Source of the DNA: an uncultured Exiguobacterium sp.
GTDB lineage: Bacteria; Bacillota; Bacilli; Exiguobacteriales; Exiguobacteriaceae
NCBI GenBank assembly: GCA_913775715.1
Contig: CAJYMC010000008.1
Coordinates: 62,001-126,000, forward strand
Direction: 5' to 3'
Length of the DNA stretch: 64,000 bases
A program made the position numbers and the translations under genes. A model generated the notes under the pieces. The model was not told where the DNA came from, did not search any database, and saw only the letters and a program-made list of their open reading frames with translations. Below are positions 44,311 to 53,228 of the stretch, piece after piece. How positions within the stretch are numbered: the first letter of the stretch is position 1; the number at the start of each line of letters is the position of its first letter.

Positions 44311-44940
44311 TTTTGCTTCGTTCGTTAAGATAGGAGCAAATCGATGGAAGAAAAAGATAGTTGCACTAATTAATAAAAAGGATAGGATGGAGAGACCGAG
44401 ACACATCCACTTATATGTAGCGATTGAAGCATCTGATTGTTGTAACTTAGATTGAAGTGTCTTATACAAATCATCTTTGACACGAGATAAGTCTTCAAGA
44501 ATCGTTTGAGTCGTCTGTGTTGATTGCCTTGCTAGTCGTTTTGCTGCTGCAGGACTTTGTCGTTCATAGACGACAAAAACGCGTTCAATTTCAGACTCCC
44601 AGACATTGTTGCGACGAAGAAGATCTTTAATTGCTCCTGGGGTGGTTGAAGATTGATTCAGACTATTGCGTAAGTCGTGAATTTTGGAAGTGGAATAATA
44701 ATACTGTTCAATGTAACGATTATCTTCATATAATAAAAGACCACGAACTGCATTCGCCCGATCTCGATTATGTTCGACCAATTGGTCCACTTGATTGATT
44801 AATGGTATATCGTGATTCTTCATTTGCGCGGTCATCGTAGCAATCGTCCGGTAACCGGACAAGGCGTAAATGATCGGGATAGAGGCGAATAAACTAATCA
44901 GGAGAACCAGCAGAACACGCTGACGCCATAGTGAGTGCAT
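44302..44940 (-). CDS. Four-helix-bundle sensor-like membrane protein lacking an output domain
   Basis: The protein has 212 residues: helix at about 8-28, an extracytoplasmic all-helical region (about 30-175) resembling the 4HB_MCP/CHASE3 sensor modules of chemoreceptors and kinases, and a second helix at about 178-200, ending after a short tail. A receptor would continue with HAMP and signalling domains; here the gene stops. It is either a stand-alone sensory or membrane protein or a trimmed receptor. The intact terminator at its stop suggests a genuine short gene. Confidence 0.7.
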   Translation of the reverse strand: MHSLWRQRVLLVLLISLFASIPIIYALSGYRTIATMTAQMKNHDIPLINQVDQLVEHNRDRANAVRGLLLYEDNRYIEQYYYSTSKIHDLRNSLNQSSTTPGAIKDLLRRNNVWESEIERVFVVYERQSPAAAKRLARQSTQTTQTILEDLSRVKDDLYKTLQSKLQQSDASIATYKWMCLGLSILSFLLISATIFFFHRFAPILTNEAKSE

Positions 44941-45117
44941 GCAATCATTCCTTTAGATAAATAGACATGTCATAAGCTTAACTACTATCGTAAAAAAAGT
45001 GAAGCCTATCTATTTTTTGAATAGGGATCAAGAATAAAAAAGTATCTACTTCAATTAAAAAAGCAGGAAAGATGACCTCATACGAGAAGCAGTCATAATG
45101 CAGTCATAATATAGATA

Positions 45118-45151
45118 AAAAAAAGAAAAAGCACAGCTTGGCTGCGCTTAA
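45118..45151 (-). terminator. Terminator of yitT-like gene
   Basis: Minus strand AAGCGCAGC-CAA-GCTGTGCTT with one mismatch, then a T-rich tail. Confidence 0.75.
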
Positions 45152-45153
45152 TG

Positions 45154-46023
45154 TCAAAACGAATACGAATGTTCTTTGTAATTTCCAAAAACTGTATGAA
45201 TTTCGGAAAAAGTAACGAATGCATTCGGTTCGACAGAAGAGACGATTTCTTGCAAACGGACGATTTCGTTATTTTGAACGACGACATAGACCATTTTCTT
45301 CGTTCGGTTGGAGTATCCTCCCCGTGCATCAAGAATCGTTACACCACGACCGAGTTCTTTTGTGATGACTTCGTTGATTTCATCTGCTTTCTCACAAATG
45401 ATGATACATTGTTTAGAAGCGGAATAGAAACTGTAGACCGTTTGTAAGGCTTTAGCACGAACAAAGCTCATGATGAGTGCATACATAACGTGTTTCAGAT
45501 CAAAGACCCACCAGACAAGAATATAGATGACAAGATCTTGCATCAGGAATATACGAGGCAATGGCCAATTATGAAAACGGGCGAAGAAAAACTTTCCAAG
45601 AATATCGAGTCCACCGGTCGAAGCGCCACCAAAGAAAATCAATGCCATCGCAAGACCAGAGACTAGACCGGCAAAGATGGAAGCGACAAGTGGATCGTTC
45701 AGAGACTCTGGAACGATTTGAGTCGGTATCCAATCGATTAAAAAAGAAGAGGCAACGACGATGATGCCAGATAAGAACATAAATCGTTTACGCAGGAAAC
45801 GGAAACCTAAAAGGAAGAGAGGAATGTTTAAAAGCAATTGCGTTAATCCAATTGGCGTGTGAAAGAGTTCTTGGATGACAAGCGTAATTCCCATGATGCC
45901 ACCTGATCCGATATCGTTTGGAGATAGCAATAAGCTGATATAAAGGGAATAGAGTAACGTACCGATGATTAAAAAACTGACTTTTTCAATTCTCTTTTTC
46001 TGTGGGTGTTTCGTAGTAGTCAT
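45154..46023 (-). CDS. YitT family membrane protein (DUF161/DUF2179)
   Basis: The protein has 289 residues from ATG 46023. Five to six membrane helices (about 15-195) carry YitT signatures such as SPNDIGSGGIMGITL and FGGASTGGLDILGKFF. The C-terminal DUF2179 domain (about 205-285) has GRGVTILDARGGYS. Function is unknown. The start lacks its own Shine-Dalgarno sequence; a strong one lies 24 bases upstream and serves a tiny ORF that ends on the yitT start (see the separate entry). The longer frame from TTG 46104 has its site directly adjacent and is unlikely. Confidence 0.85.
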   Translation of the reverse strand: MTTTKHPQKKRIEKVSFLIIGTLLYSLYISLLLSPNDIGSGGIMGITLVIQELFHTPIGLTQLLLNIPLFLLGFRFLRKRFMFLSGIIVVASSFLIDWIPTQIVPESLNDPLVASIFAGLVSGLAMALIFFGGASTGGLDILGKFFFARFHNWPLPRIFLMQDLVIYILVWWVFDLKHVMYALIMSFVRAKALQTVYSFYSASKQCIIICEKADEINEVITKELGRGVTILDARGGYSNRTKKMVYVVVQNNEIVRLQEIVSSVEPNAFVTFSEIHTVFGNYKEHSYSF

Positions 46024-46046
46024 GGCAATATGATGAGTAACCTCAT
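46020..46046 (-). CDS. Possible 8-residue upstream ORF coupled to yitT
   Basis: ATG at 46046 follows AGAAGGAGGAGC and encodes MRLLIILP, then TGA. The stop overlaps the yitT ATG in ATGA, the classical arrangement for translational coupling. It could be a leader peptide or merely a re-initiation device. The Shine-Dalgarno to ATG spacing is short (3-4 bases). Confidence 0.4.
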   Translation of the reverse strand: MRLLIILP

Positions 46047-46160
46047 GCTCCTCCTTCTGTGAGTATCTGCCTGCAAGAGTACGCTCATATGCATAAAATT
46101 TCAACCCTTCTTATGAAAAAAAGATGAAAAAGGGTGAGTTTTTTTGGGAAGGTGATGAAA

Positions 46161-46763
46161 ATGAAGAAAACATTCTTGATTCTTGGTTGTATATGTTTAG
46201 GAATACTGCTTGCAAGTCGTCTTTTCCAACAATCAGATGAAGAAAATCGACCTTCTGTTTGGCATGACGGAGACCTCGTAGCGAGACAAGTAGGTGCTTC
46301 GATGATGAATACGGTAGCAGTTCGTCAATTAGCGGAACAGCTCCCGTTCTCATCGGAGTTAAAAGAAGTAGAGGTCGAAGGGGAGTCGTTGCGACTTGCC
46401 TATGATGTCACAGGTAAGGAACGACGTATTTGGATCGGAACCGATACTGGTATGTTACGAGTGGGTCAGGATTTTTTTAACGCTCGATTATCGAAAGTTC
46501 TCATGCATCATACACTCGTATTATTCTCAACGATTCCTGATTTATCAGATCTTGAAATTCACTATACTGATCCGTATTCACGTGCAGATTTTAAAATAGA
46601 TCGGAAAGCATTCGATGCGTATACATCGAACGATATCGAACGAGCTACTTCATCTTCTAAACGTTTTAATCGTGTCGTCATTGATGGATATGTACTTGAT
46701 GCATCAAGGCGACAAACGTTTTTTAAACGATTCGCATCCGGACTTTTGATTCAAACTAATTAG
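46161..46763 (+). CDS. Exported hypothetical protein
   Basis: The protein has 200 residues. The N-terminus MKKTFLILGCICLGILLAS is a signal peptide or signal anchor. The rest is a mixed alpha/beta soluble region with no cysteine, rich in charged residues, and with VSYDVTGK-like and DLEIHYTDPYSRADFKI segments. I do not recognise the family; DUF4825-type exported proteins are one possibility. The start at 46161 follows GGGAAGG with about eight-base spacing. Divergent from yitT. Confidence 0.65.
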   Translation: MKKTFLILGCICLGILLASRLFQQSDEENRPSVWHDGDLVARQVGASMMNTVAVRQLAEQLPFSSELKEVEVEGESLRLAYDVTGKERRIWIGTDTGMLRVGQDFFNARLSKVLMHHTLVLFSTIPDLSDLEIHYTDPYSRADFKIDRKAFDAYTSNDIERATSSSKRFNRVVIDGYVLDASRRQTFFKRFASGLLIQTN

Positions 46764-46863
46764 TTGTATAAAGCAAGAAAAGGCATTTTTCACAATCTCG
46801 ACACAATGATATCGTTTACATCTCGTTCTTTTATGAAAACGATAAAACAGGTCTATTCAAGGC

Positions 46864-46926
46864 TTGAACATCTCTTAAGATGGAAGTATCATAATAAATG
46901 AACAAACATTGTGAAGTGTTGAACAA
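46864..46926 (+). promoter_or_regulatory. FNT gene promoter with Rex-like operator
   Basis: TTGAAC (46864-46869), 17 bases, TATCAT (46887-46892). TTGTGAA-GTGT-TGAACAA at 46909-46926 matches the Rex consensus TTGTGAA-N4-TTCACAA at 12 of 14 positions and also resembles an Fnr half-site. This would give redox-controlled expression. Confidence 0.55.
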
Positions 46927-46946
46927 AAGAAAGAGAGGTTTCTACG

Positions 46947-47783
46947 ATGAACGAGGTAGAAGCATTAGAAGGATTACGGAATAAAGCAATCAAGTCGACG
47001 CGTATGCTACAACTGCGTCCTCTCGAGTACTTAGTTCGTGCCATGTTAGCTGGGATATTCATTGGATTTGCAATCATTTTTACCTTAAAAGCAATTAACG
47101 GGCTGTATATGGCAGAATCACCTGTCGCGACACTTGTTGGTGGACTGACGTTCGGAGTGGCGCTCGTTTTGATCGTTTATGGCGGTGCAGAACTGTTTAC
47201 AGGAAATACGATGTATTTTACGACGGCAACGATGCGTGGCTATACGACGAAGATGGATACGATGAAGGTCTGGTTGATCTGTCTGATCGGAAATGGGCTT
47301 GGAGGATTGGCATTTGCATTACTCTTCGCTCAAACAGGCATCTTACAAGAACTTGGAATGAACAATTGGTTGTTTGCTGTATCGGAGACGAAAATTCATC
47401 ATTCGACGTGGGAAATCTTCACACGAGCTATCTTCTGTAACTGGATGGTCTGTTTAGCGATCTTCATTCCGAAGAATATGAAAAATGAACTAGCTCAAAT
47501 CATGATGATGATGGTACTCGTCGCAGTCTTCTTCGCATCAGGATTTGATCATGTCATCGCCAATATGGCATTGTTCTCTATCGCATTAATCGTGCCACAT
47601 CCGGATACGATTACATTTGCAGGAGCCATGCACAATCTTTTACCGGCTTTAGCTGGTAACATCATTGGTGGAGCAGTCTTCATGGGAATGATCTATACGT
47701 GGCTGAATAAAGAAAAATTAGAAGTAGATGAATCACGTCAATCTACGGCACCAGTTCATATCGCTTCGAAACAAAATGCATAA
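46947..47783 (+). CDS. Formate/nitrite transporter family channel
   Basis: The protein has 278 residues with six membrane helices in the aquaporin-like FNT fold, working as a pentameric channel for formate, nitrite or hydrosulfide. The conserved AELFTGNTMYF, IGNGLGG and FCNWMVCLA motifs are visible, along with VPHPDTITFAGAMHNLLPAL near the second half. The start follows AGAGAGG. A Rex-like operator suggests use during fermentation (formate), but a substrate cannot be assigned. Confidence 0.93.
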   Translation: MNEVEALEGLRNKAIKSTRMLQLRPLEYLVRAMLAGIFIGFAIIFTLKAINGLYMAESPVATLVGGLTFGVALVLIVYGGAELFTGNTMYFTTATMRGYTTKMDTMKVWLICLIGNGLGGLAFALLFAQTGILQELGMNNWLFAVSETKIHHSTWEIFTRAIFCNWMVCLAIFIPKNMKNELAQIMMMMVLVAVFFASGFDHVIANMALFSIALIVPHPDTITFAGAMHNLLPALAGNIIGGAVFMGMIYTWLNKEKLEVDESRQSTAPVHIASKQNA

Positions 47784-47816
47784 AAAAGAGCAGCTGTCGC
47801 GACAGCTGCTTTTTTC
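47782..47816. terminator. Bidirectional terminator
   Basis: AAAAAAGAGCAGCTGTC and its complement flanking a CG centre, between the FNT and DUF1232 genes. Confidence 0.88.
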
Positions 47817-47818
47817 AT

Positions 47819-48238
47819 TCATTCCATATGTTGAAAGCGATCGACGTCTGCAGCCAGTTCTTCGTAAATCGTCTCGACGATTTGTGCGTCATCGAAGAGC
47901 CCGAGGACGTTATCGTCTGGTAAGGCGTCAACAGGAGACGTGAAGTAAAGGACGGCCGTCAATAGTAATTGTTCTTGCTCCGCGTGCATCTCGAATTTTT
48001 TCTGATAGAGGGCACGAAGCATTTCGAGCAGTTGTTTTAATTGAAAATAAAGGACGAGTTCTGCCTCACGTTCGATGTCCGAGCTTTCGGTAGACGCGAT
48101 ATCTTGCGTCAAGTGCGCAAGCCCGATTTCTGCTCGAACTAATAACTCTTGCTGTGCTTTTTCATCACCAACGAGGTCGAGTGCTTGTCGGTGGAAATAC
48201 GTATAGGCCGATTTAAAATCTCCGGGTGTGAATTCCAT
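47819..48238 (-). CDS. DUF1232 (YkvA-like) protein
   Basis: The protein has 139 residues. The first 85 residues are helical and acidic. The C-terminal part LLTAVLYFTSPVDALPDDNVLGLFDDAQIV is, in segments, the hallmark of DUF1232, a membrane-associated helical hairpin of unknown function. The ATG follows AAGGAGG. Single gene. Confidence 0.85.
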   Translation of the reverse strand: MEFTPGDFKSAYTYFHRQALDLVGDEKAQQELLVRAEIGLAHLTQDIASTESSDIEREAELVLYFQLKQLLEMLRALYQKKFEMHAEQEQLLLTAVLYFTSPVDALPDDNVLGLFDDAQIVETIYEELAADVDRFQHME

Positions 48239-48336
48239 GGTAATGCCTCCTTCTATTCTCCTTCTAGTTTCGCCTTATTTCTTGCAAAATTGCAACTATT
48301 TCGTGAAAATAAAGATACAAGAAAGGGGATTACATA

Positions 48337-49560
48337 ATGCCGACACAAGCAGAATTAAAACAATACGCGTCTTTAGCCGTGCGTACAGGAATTAATCTAC
48401 AACCAGGACAACAACTCGAGGTGCGTGCAGGAATCGAAAATTTGCCGCTCGTTCGTGAAATCACACGTGTCGCCTATGAAGTAGGTGCTACGCAAGTATA
48501 TGTACAATGGTCAGATGATGAGATGACGAAAATCCGTTATTTCGATGCACCGGAGGAGTCGTTTGATACGTTCCCGGATTGGTTAAAAGCACGTTATGAT
48601 CAACTGGCAGAAGAAAAAACAGCGTTCTTATCGGTCGTCAGTGAAGATCCAGATTTATTGAATGGCGTTGACTCGAGCCGAATCGCACGTGCGAATAAAG
48701 CAGCCGGTGTCGCTCTCGCCAATTGGCGGAAATTCGTCATGAGTGACAATGTCAGCTGGTGTGTCGTAGCAGCACCTTCTGAAAGCTGGGCGAAGAAAGT
48801 ATTCCCTGATTCAGAGAATGCCGTTGAAGAGCTCTGGTCAGCTATTTTGAAGGCAACACGTGCCGATCAAGCGGATCCGGTCGCTGCATGGGCAGATCAT
48901 GATCAAAATCTGCGTTCAAAAGCAAAATTCCTGACAGAGAAGAAATACAAATCATTGCACTACACAGCTCCAGGAACAGAATTATCAATCGAATTACCAG
49001 AACGTCATGTTTGGTTAGGTGGCGGTGGTCCGAATGCAGATGGTGTTGATTTCATCGCGAATCTTCCGACAGAAGAAGTGTTCACGTTACCGAAAAAGAC
49101 AGGAGTCAACGGACACGTCTCGAGCACAAAACCACTTAGCTACAGTGGGAACTTGATTGATGAGTTCACACTCTGGTTCGAGAACGGAAAAATCGTTAAA
49201 GCGGAAGCAAAACAGGGTCAAGAAGCATTAGATGACTTGATTTCACTGGATGAAGGTGCACGTTATCTCGGAGAAGTTGCGCTCGTGCCGCACCGTTCGC
49301 CGATTTCTGACTCGGGTATCCTATTCTATAATACATTGTTTGATGAAAATGCTTCGTGCCACTTAGCGATTGGTCGTGCGTACTCGACGTGTCTCGAAAA
49401 TGGTCCAAGCCTTTCAGCAGAAGAATTAGAAGCACAAGGCGCGAATGACTCGATGACGCATGTCGACTTCATGATTGGATCAGCGGATCTATCGATTGAA
49501 GGAGAACTTGCAGACGGAACGCGTGAATCAGTCATGCGTGACGGAAACTGGTCAATCTAA
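48337..49560 (+). CDS. ampS: M29 family metallo-aminopeptidase (AmpS/PepS)
   Basis: The protein has 407 residues, the usual length. Metal and catalytic residues of the M29 family are found in LGEVALVPHRSPI, SCHLAIGRAY and THVDFMIGS, with the glutamate of EEVFTLPKK. It removes N-terminal residues from peptides in the cytosol as a dimer. The ATG follows AAGGGG. Single gene with terminator shared with murB. Confidence 0.95.
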   Translation: MPTQAELKQYASLAVRTGINLQPGQQLEVRAGIENLPLVREITRVAYEVGATQVYVQWSDDEMTKIRYFDAPEESFDTFPDWLKARYDQLAEEKTAFLSVVSEDPDLLNGVDSSRIARANKAAGVALANWRKFVMSDNVSWCVVAAPSESWAKKVFPDSENAVEELWSAILKATRADQADPVAAWADHDQNLRSKAKFLTEKKYKSLHYTAPGTELSIELPERHVWLGGGGPNADGVDFIANLPTEEVFTLPKKTGVNGHVSSTKPLSYSGNLIDEFTLWFENGKIVKAEAKQGQEALDDLISLDEGARYLGEVALVPHRSPISDSGILFYNTLFDENASCHLAIGRAYSTCLENGPSLSAEELEAQGANDSMTHVDFMIGSADLSIEGELADGTRESVMRDGNWSI

Positions 49561-49566
49561 ACGAAC

Positions 49567-49600
49567 AAAAAGGTGAGTCCGAATACGGAACTCACCTTTT
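49567..49600. terminator. Bidirectional terminator
   Basis: AAAAAGGTGAGT and ACTCACCTTTT around a small internal stem. Confidence 0.88.
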
Positions 49601-49615
49601 CTTGTAAGATTCTTG

Positions 49616-50530
49616 TTATGCTTCTTCACCGATAATTTTCACTTCTGTCTCAAGTAAGATACCGAATTTTTCTTGAACGGTTTCTTGTACATGACGAATG
49701 AGCGCGATATAGTCGGATGCTGACGCATTCTCGACGTTGACGATGAAACCAGCGTGTTTCTTTGATACTTCAGCGCCACCGATGCGTGTTCCCTGTAAGT
49801 TGCTATCTTGAATCAGCTTCCCTGCAAAATAGCCTTCTGGACGTTTAAAGACGCTACCACAAGAAGGGTACTCGAGTGGTTGTTTCGTTTCTCGCTTATG
49901 CGTTAAATCATCCATGACTTCCTTGATCAATGCTGGGTCACCCTCTGTTAACGCAAATCGACCTTCGAGGATGATGTATTCTTTTTTCGAGAAGCAACTT
50001 GTCCGGTATCCCAATTCGAGCTCATCATGCGAAATGTTCAATAGTTCTCCCTGTCGTGTCAATACAGTAGCGCTATGGAGACAATCCTTGACTTCACCAC
50101 CGTATGCACCAGCATTCATGATCAATGCGCCACCAATCGTTCCTGGAATCCCACAAGCGAATTCAAGACCACTCAGCTGATGCGCGTAAGCTACACGAGA
50201 CGCTTCGATGATTGCTGCGCCACTTTGAGCGACGAGTTCATGTCCTTCGACCGAGATATCGGTTAACTTCTCAAAGGAGAGGACAATGCCGCGAATGCCG
50301 CCATCACGTACGACAAGATTCGATCCGTTTCCAAGCAACGTCAAGGGAATACCTTGTTCGTAAGCATATCGGACGACAAAAGCCGTTTCTTCATAAGAGG
50401 TTGGGATTATGAAGAGATCAGCAATCCCTCCCATTTTTGTGTACGTATGATATTTTAAAGGTTCATTGATCAGTACAGATTCTTTTGAAATGCCTTCATA
50501 TAGTCCTGTCATTACTTGTTCAGTCATCAT
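49616..50530 (-). CDS. murB: UDP-N-acetylenolpyruvoylglucosamine reductase
   Basis: The protein has about 304 residues and is the FAD enzyme reducing UDP-GlcNAc-enolpyruvate to UDP-MurNAc in peptidoglycan precursor synthesis. It is a type II MurB: LLGNGSNLVVRDGG and GIPGTIGGALIMNAGAYGGE bind FAD, PSCGSVFKRP carries the catalytic serine, and the C-terminal ETEVKIIG holds the catalytic glutamate. The start at 50530 has AAGGA at eight-base spacing; ATG 50548 is an alternative with AGGA at four. Single gene. Confidence 0.96.
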   Translation of the reverse strand: MMTEQVMTGLYEGISKESVLINEPLKYHTYTKMGGIADLFIIPTSYEETAFVVRYAYEQGIPLTLLGNGSNLVVRDGGIRGIVLSFEKLTDISVEGHELVAQSGAAIIEASRVAYAHQLSGLEFACGIPGTIGGALIMNAGAYGGEVKDCLHSATVLTRQGELLNISHDELELGYRTSCFSKKEYIILEGRFALTEGDPALIKEVMDDLTHKRETKQPLEYPSCGSVFKRPEGYFAGKLIQDSNLQGTRIGGAEVSKKHAGFIVNVENASASDYIALIRHVQETVQEKFGILLETEVKIIGEEA

Positions 50531-50774
50531 GGTCTCAGTCCTTTTCATAAATTCCTACCAGCGCGTATGCGCTCAAAATATATTTTAACATTAATCGTGC
50601 AGTCATTGTTCAACATACTGTTCCCAAAATACCGACTTATGTCGGGAATTGCAAGCAGTAGGGAGTGAATGTCATCGATTAGTAATGAAAAATGTCACAG
50701 GGAAAGCAGGGGCAGGAAGAGGAATGAAGCGAAAAGAACTCGGGAAAAGAGAAGTATAGAAGGAGGCGATGACG

Positions 50775-51290
50775 ATGGAAAGTGAACGTTTATGGATGCG
50801 ACCGTTTGAAGAAGAGGATTTCAGTTTTTATAAGTCACTTGTTCAAAATGAGCAAGTCATGCGTTATATCAATGGAGGCACTGCCTTGAGTGAAGATGAG
50901 GCACGAGAGTGGTTCGAACGGCAATTGGAGCGATACTCGGATGAGCGACAAACTGGTTTTTTACTATTGTTCATAAAAGAAACGAATGAACCGATTGGCT
51001 TCGCCGGATTATTGATGCAGGAAGTGGATGGGAAAGAAGAGTTAGAGGTCGGTTATTGGCTCGAACCAAAGCACTGGAAAGTCGGTTATGGTCGTGAAGC
51101 AGCAAAACAATTAATGATGGAGGCGTTTAATCGAGGGCATGATCGAATCATCTCGATCATTCATCCCGATAATCATGCTTCGCAAAACGTCGCTCGTGCC
51201 AACGGACTGAACTGGGAAAAAGATACGGTTTTTAGAGGCATTCCTGTCACGATTTACGCTGGACAACTATCACGACTTTGTCGTAACTAA
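50775..51290 (+). CDS. GNAT acetyltransferase (RimJ/RimL type)
   Basis: The protein has 171 residues. MESERLWMRPFEEEDF is the typical start of the RimJ-like branch, and the acetyl-CoA motif A is found in WKVGYGREAAKQLM. The substrate is unknown. ATG 50775 has GGAGG at about eight-base spacing and is preferred over 50769. A second acetyltransferase gene starts 15 bases downstream, so they form an operon. Confidence 0.88.
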   Translation: MESERLWMRPFEEEDFSFYKSLVQNEQVMRYINGGTALSEDEAREWFERQLERYSDERQTGFLLLFIKETNEPIGFAGLLMQEVDGKEELEVGYWLEPKHWKVGYGREAAKQLMMEAFNRGHDRIISIIHPDNHASQNVARANGLNWEKDTVFRGIPVTIYAGQLSRLCRN

Positions 51291-51305
51291 AGAGGAGAGC
51301 TTTTT

Positions 51306-51791
51306 ATGTACGAATTTGAATTCAAGTCTTTTCATCACATGACACCTGATACCTTATATGCACTTTTAAAATTACGAACGGATATCTTCGTCGTTGAGCA
51401 GGAGTGTGCGTATCCGGAGCTAGATGATCAAGATCAACAAGCGACACACCTAATCGTCCGGAGTGAGAGCGGTCAAATCGTCGGATGTCTTCGGATATAC
51501 GATCATCCGACAAAAGGAATAGCGATTGGACGGGTAGCCGTTCACCATGCACACCGGTCGGTTGGGTTAGCAAGACAAATGATGGAGAAAGCGATGGTGC
51601 ATTTGCAGAAAGAAGCTGCGATCTACTTACAGGCACAAGCACACCTAGAAGGGTTTTACGGGTCGTTTGGTTTCGAAACCGTATCCGAACCTTATTTAGA
51701 AGATGATATTCCACATGTGGACATGCAGTTTCACGTAAAGGATTCGAAAAAAGACTTCACGTCGACGATCGATGAACCGATGAATAAGTAG
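51306..51791 (+). CDS. GNAT acetyltransferase (ElaA type)
   Basis: The protein has 161 residues. The ElaA-branch features LRTDIFVVEQECAYPELDDQD and IGRVAVHHAHRSVGLARQMM (acetyl-CoA loop) are present, with EGFYGSFGFE near the end. Function is unknown; related to protein or small-molecule N-acetylation. It is followed 29 bases on by an exported protein gene. Confidence 0.87.
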   Translation: MYEFEFKSFHHMTPDTLYALLKLRTDIFVVEQECAYPELDDQDQQATHLIVRSESGQIVGCLRIYDHPTKGIAIGRVAVHHAHRSVGLARQMMEKAMVHLQKEAAIYLQAQAHLEGFYGSFGFETVSEPYLEDDIPHVDMQFHVKDSKKDFTSTIDEPMNK

Positions 51792-51820
51792 AATGAACTT
51801 TTCTCGGAGGTGGATCAGTC

Positions 51821-52180
51821 ATGAAGAAAGTGCTGGTCATTTTCGCTCTTAGTCTAATCGGTATCCTATCTTTAGGAGTGGGTATTTCGTATGCTCAATT
51901 GCAGGGAAATTATCGTGACTCGGAAAAAGAATTGATGACGATTTTAGAGCGGCAACATGATTTATCAGCTTCCTCCTTTCTTGAAGTGCGCGCATCATTC
52001 TCTTTACGACATCGACAAATCATACACGTTCGACTTCGGGGTGAACCTGCCATCACATATGAGTTCATTCAACCAAAGGATGAACTCGTATACCTGGGGT
52101 CTGTCGGAACAAGTGTTGAAAAGACAGGAAAACAAGATGCTGTCTTTCGAAACGCTCATTTAAAAGTCGGTAAAAAATAA
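51821..52180 (+). CDS. Small exported protein, unknown
   Basis: The protein has 119 residues with a signal peptide or membrane anchor (1-25), then a soluble alpha/beta part. The size and layout resemble DUF3139-type proteins, but I cannot confirm this. The ATG follows CGGAGGTGG. It is the last gene of the acetyltransferase operon, before a terminator. Confidence 0.65.
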   Translation: MKKVLVIFALSLIGILSLGVGISYAQLQGNYRDSEKELMTILERQHDLSASSFLEVRASFSLRHRQIIHVRLRGEPAITYEFIQPKDELVYLGSVGTSVEKTGKQDAVFRNAHLKVGKK

Positions 52181-52227
52181 AAAATGGAGGATCTTCCTGA
52201 AACGACGGAAGATTCTCCATTTTTTGC
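52181..52227 (+). terminator. Terminator after the acetyltransferase operon
   Basis: AAAATGGAG-G-ATCTTCC and GGAAGAT-CTCCATTTT stems with a T tail. Confidence 0.88.
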
Positions 52228-52292
52228 TTTCAAGACGATAGGATATTGCGTACACTACGAAGAGATACTGGAATGAGGAGGTCGAGGGAATC

Positions 52293-53228
52293 ATGTGGAA
52301 ACCCTTTATAAAAAATCAATCAATTGCACCGGCGTTACAAGCTTTTCGGGAACTTGACATCGAAATGTTTCGGACACATGTTGCCCAACTGAACGATGCG
52401 GAACAACAGGCCTTACAATTCATTAAGCGTGCACTAGAGCAGGATTCACCTGATCATTTGAAAATAGCACTTGAAATGAAACAACCACTCGTCGAGGTGG
52501 ATCGTCTGTTTCAAACACTCGTCACGTGTCAAAATCGTCAGCAGTTACTTGAAATGCTGCTAGCATACGGTCTAGACGTCAATCAAGTCTATACACTGGA
52601 AGGGCATCGCTCGATCGTCCGCCAACCCCTTGAATTTCCGATAGGTCTATATGCGGCGCGCCATTACGAGTTATGGGCACTTGTTGCTGAAAAGCTGGAC
52701 TTTACTTATACAATGCATCTTCAACGCAGTGATCAATTCATGGAGACGCATGAATTGAATCTGCTTGATCTCGTCTTATTGCTCGATATCGAAGAGGAGT
52801 TGACGGTTCGGGTGCTTGATCAGCTGTGCGAATGCAAGGCGACCGTTGGACTTGCAGAACGATTACAACGTCCCGCTTCACCATTGTTGTTAAAGACGAT
52901 TGAGGCGGATGCCTATTTGCCGACGTTTGTTTATGCTAAACATTATTTCCCGTTTTATGCGCTGATCGGACGACAAACCGTACTGTTCCAATCTTTATTG
53001 AACCGTGTGATGCAAGCATCCATTGCTTCTGAAATGATTGAAGATGCCTTGCTTGCTTTTCATAACCACCAACCCGGACTTGCCTTGACATGGGGAGATG
53101 CCTATATCGAACAGTTATACGAGATGGGGCTAGTGCTTCGTAAAACGGGTCATGTTGATTTTCGGAAAATGGATGCGGAGTATGTGTTATCTGAATACGA
53201 TGAAGTGATTGAACGGTTACGTGATTAG
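52293..53228 (+). CDS. Hypothetical protein with ankyrin-like helical repeats
   Basis: The protein has 311 residues, predicted cytosolic and almost all helical. QQLLEMLLAYGLDVNQVY near residue 90 resembles an ankyrin repeat helix pair, but no further clear repeats are seen. I do not recognise a family. The ATG follows GAGGTCGAGG. The stop overlaps the convergent GNAT gene by 12 bases. Confidence 0.6.
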   Translation: MWKPFIKNQSIAPALQAFRELDIEMFRTHVAQLNDAEQQALQFIKRALEQDSPDHLKIALEMKQPLVEVDRLFQTLVTCQNRQQLLEMLLAYGLDVNQVYTLEGHRSIVRQPLEFPIGLYAARHYELWALVAEKLDFTYTMHLQRSDQFMETHELNLLDLVLLLDIEEELTVRVLDQLCECKATVGLAERLQRPASPLLLKTIEADAYLPTFVYAKHYFPFYALIGRQTVLFQSLLNRVMQASIASEMIEDALLAFHNHQPGLALTWGDAYIEQLYEMGLVLRKTGHVDFRKMDAEYVLSEYDEVIERLRD

